Positions 61,424-64,000 of a stretch of DNA of 64,000 nt are shown in pieces. A program made the position numbers and the translations under genes. The DNA is from Acidipropionibacterium sp. (GTDB lineage Bacteria > Actinomycetota > Actinomycetes > Propionibacteriales > Propionibacteriaceae). Numbering within the stretch: position 1 is the stretch's first letter; every line of letters starts with the position of its first letter. The notes below the pieces were generated by a model. That model made no database searches, was not told where the DNA came from, and saw only the letters and a program-made list of their open reading frames with translations. The stretch covers positions 1-64,000 of the forward strand of contig JALCLH010000011.1 in assembly GCA_022647765.1 (NCBI GenBank), given 5' to 3'.

Positions 61424-64000
61424 TGCACCGCCACGCGCAGCCGACCGGGACTCTCCCGGCCGGCCGGAAGGGTCATGCCTCCGTACGCCTCATCACCCGG
61501 CTGGCCCGCCGCGACATCGCCCGCCACCGGGCCCGCGCGGTGCTGGTGATCCTGCTCATCGCGCTGCCGGTGGCGATGGTGAGCGGGCTGTGCACGATCT
61601 GGAGCTCCGATCAGGCGAGCATCGGGAGCGCAGCCGCAACCGAACAGACCTTCGGCGACGCCGACGTCGTCGTCGGTCCGATCGACTCCTGGGACGGCAA
61701 GTGCCACCAGGAGGAGCATCTGGCCAGCACCGCCTGCAAGGAGGCCGGCACCAAGGAGACGCCGGCCGCCGACCTGAAGCGCCAGCAGCAGGCCCTCGCC
61801 TCGGTCCGGCTGCCCGGCGTCACCCTGGAACCCGTGCGCACGGCCTCGACCACCGTGAACTGGCGCGGTCTCCAGGTCGACGCGGTGATCGTCGCCGCCG
61901 ATCAGTTCAAGCTCCGCACCACCCAGATGACCCTGCCCAAGGGGGCCACCGCGATGCCCGGAGCCGATGAGATCTGGATCAGCGCGGAGGCCGCGCAGCG
62001 CTACGACTGGGGAGTCGGCAGGACCATCCGGATCAACGGCGCCGACTACAAGGTGGCCGGCATCTCGCGCGCCGGAAGTTCGCCGCCGGTGCAGATCTGG
62101 GTGGCCCCCGGCAGCCCGCTGGCAGCGGGCGGGGATCTCACCTGGTTCGGCACCGGGCGGGTGCCATCCTTCGCCCAGGCTGTTGCGCTCAACCGGCAGG
62201 GTCTCGCCGTGATGGTCCAGAGGAACTATGCCGAGTGGGGGGTTGGCGGAGGCGACAACGCGTCCACCGTCGCTGCCACCTTCGGGGTGGGCGCCCTCGC
62301 CGCCCTGGTCACCGCGACCATCGCCGGGGCGGCCTTCGCCATCGGTGCCCGTCAGCAGCGCCGGACCCTGGCTCTGCTCGGCGCGACCGGCGCCGACCGC
62401 AGGGTGCTGAGACGCCTGGTCACCGGCCAGGGGGTGCTGCTTGGTTGCATCGGCGCCGTGCTCGGAGCCGCACTCGGGGTGGCCTACGGCGTCGGCATCA
62501 TGTTCTGGCGGAATGCCGAGACGACGACCTATCCCGATGCGATCGAGGTGTCATGGGCGATGTCGGCCGGCGCGATCGTCATCGGCGTGATCGCCGCCAC
62601 CGTCGCCGCCTGGGTCCCGGCCCGCGCCGTCGCGAAGCAGGACGTGCTGGCCGGGGTGCGCAGCGCCGAGACGGCGTCCCGGCCCCGCGCGGTTCCCGTG
62701 GATCGGGCTGGCCCTGGTGGTGGCCGGGATCGGCATCGGGACGTGGGGAGCGGTGCGCTTCCGGCGTCTCCACATACACCCCGCGCTGGACGAACTCACC
62801 GGAGCCCCGGTGACCCCCGACGATACGTCCCTCTACATCCCGATCGTCGCATGCATCGTGCTGCTCTTCGCCGGGATCGTGATCAGCCTGCCCTGGATCC
62901 TCGGTGCGGTGGCCCGGCCCTCCGCCGGAGGACGCCTGTCGCCACGTTTCGCGCTGCGGGACCTGGCCCGCAACCGGGGCCGGGGAGTCGCCTGCGTCGC
63001 CGCCTCGATGGCCGTGATGGCGCTGTTCTCAGCGGTGCTGACGATGGTCGACGGCCAGTACCGGACGGATCTGAGGAACTACGCCCCTTCCCTTCCCGAA
63101 CATGTGGCGACCGCCGGTGTGGACGACTCTTCCCAGCGCCTGGTGAGCCCCGAGATGGCGGCAAGCGAGGTGAAGGCGGTCGAGAATGAGCTCGGGACGG
63201 TCGGGGGCTCCGCTCCAGAACGCACGCTGATGTGGTGCACGGATGCCACTGGGAACCTGCTGGGGCCCGGGAACGCTGTCTATCATCAGACCTCCTGCAA
63301 CAATGCGCTGGAAGTGGCTGTCCGGATGTCGGAGGCGGGTGCCCCCTCGGCGAGGAATGTCGAGGTTGGGGACACTTCCTCCTACGCCTTGGTACCGGTG
63401 GCGGTCGACGACGGTTCGCTGTACCGGGTGCTCACCGGAAAGGACCCGGACAAGAGGGTGCTGCAGGCCCTGGACAACGGCGTCGTCGTCTTCAACCAGC
63501 GGCTGGCTCCTGGCGGCAGGACGACGGTGCGCCTGTCGCGTTACACCCAGGCGAACGACCAGTTGACCGACAGCGACACCGGCGGTGCCCGCCATGGTCT
63601 CCTCGGAGGCATCGGGCAGCATGCTCCCGGCACTGATCGGCCGGTCGCAGGCCGCCCGGATCGCCGGCGCCGACTTCGACAAACTGGAGCTGCGCAGACA
63701 CGCGGACCTGGCTCCGGCTGCCGCCACCCCCACCCAGGCCCAGGCCGACCGGATCAACGCCGAGATCGCACGGGCGACCTCATTCCAGAACGCCTTCGTC
63801 TACGAGTCGGGCCATGATCGGACCTGGCTGCTGGTCCTGCGCTGGGGAGCGCTGGTGGCCGCGGTGCTCACCCTGACCGTGGCGGTCGTCGTGCTGGCGC
63901 TGAGCCTGTCGGACTCCCGCCCGGCGCGGGCGGCGCTCGCTTCGGTGGGCTCCTCGACCGGCACCCTCAGGTGGATCGCGGCGGTTCAGGCCACGATCAC
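61423..64000 (+). CDS. FtsX-type ABC permease, partial at the right edge, two frameshifts
   Basis: Start ATG 61423 (GTG 61420 also possible). The first helix is RAVLVILLIALPVAMVSGLC. A large extracellular domain follows, then FtsX-like helices: VGALAALVTATIAGAAFAIG, VLLGCIGAVLGAALGVAYGV, AGAIVIGVIAATVAAWVPAR. After a one-base shift at 62695-62697 come LALVVAGIGIGTWGAV and a second core (FALRDLARNRGRGVACVAAS, VMALFSAVLTM); a shift near 63584 leads to RWGALVAAVLTLTVAVVVLA and the edge. Duplicated FtsX halves fit a MacB-like exporter or peptide-sensing permease. The 3' end is outside the window. Confidence 0.9.

Overview
The window is high-GC actinobacterial DNA. Gene content fits a Propionibacteriaceae-type bacterium: treY/treZ trehalose synthesis, a dnaX - ybaB - recR block preceded by a small SRP RNA, a DUF222/HNH endonuclease of the 13E12 type, AarF, and GC-rich coding with many GTG starts. 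The family assignment is inference from gene order and codon style, not from a marker gene. Region 1 (1-24.0 kb) is an exopolysaccharide (EPS) locus heavily damaged by transposition. It has two GT4 and three GT2 glycosyltransferases, a low-GC Wzy-like polymerase, a Wzx-like flippase, a pyruvyl transferase, a WcaJ-like initiating sugar transferase, a Wzc/CapB-like tyrosine autokinase with two divergent low-molecular-weight tyrosine phosphatases, and the tail of a second autokinase. Between them lie one window-truncated IS1634-like transposase, complete IS4 and ISAs1 elements, and remnants of IS3, IS21, IS1595, IS5 and IS1182 elements.

Region 2 (24.1-30.3 kb) holds the most unusual genes: an SGNH hydrolase one base upstream of a TIR domain fused to two receiver-like domains, converging on a minus-strand set of two VanZ-like membrane proteins and an 839-residue membrane protein with two Rossmann/RCK-like domains, a RyR domain and two PGDYG-like C-terminal repeats. 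I propose it as a candidate nucleotide-signalling or immunity module.

Region 3 (30.3-38.2 kb) is an accessory island lying between treZ and treY, which are usually neighbours. It contains toxin-antitoxin and defence-type genes (Phd-like and HigA-like antitoxins, an orphan HicB, VapB with an internally deleted VapC, an XRE - ImmA/IrrE - PIN operon, an AbiEi/DUF559 protein) and a rhamnosyltransferase-like gene. Five copies of a 48-bp near-perfect palindrome mark the boundaries between these units, and their flanks are shared pairwise, so the island looks like a modular palindrome-bounded array.

Region 4 (38.2-64 kb) is mostly chromosomal: treY, an MHS transporter, a PadR regulator, an AarF-like kinase, a second AbiEi/DUF559-type gene bracketed by a different 80-bp inverted-repeat family, an APC permease, tRNA-Ser(GGA), an S4 RNA-binding protein, the SRP RNA, dnaX, ybaB, recR, a thiamine-binding-type protein, an MFS transporter, a DUF222/HNH gene, a GH29 fucosidase, and a PadR - ABC ATPase - FtsX-type permease operon that runs off the right edge.

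At least 14 genes, including housekeeping ones such as dnaX and treZ, show apparent one-base frameshifts, mostly in short G/C runs. They are so evenly spread that assembly indels are the likeliest cause, so 'frameshifted' calls should not be read as proven pseudogenes. Coordinates of such genes are given as the full homologous span.
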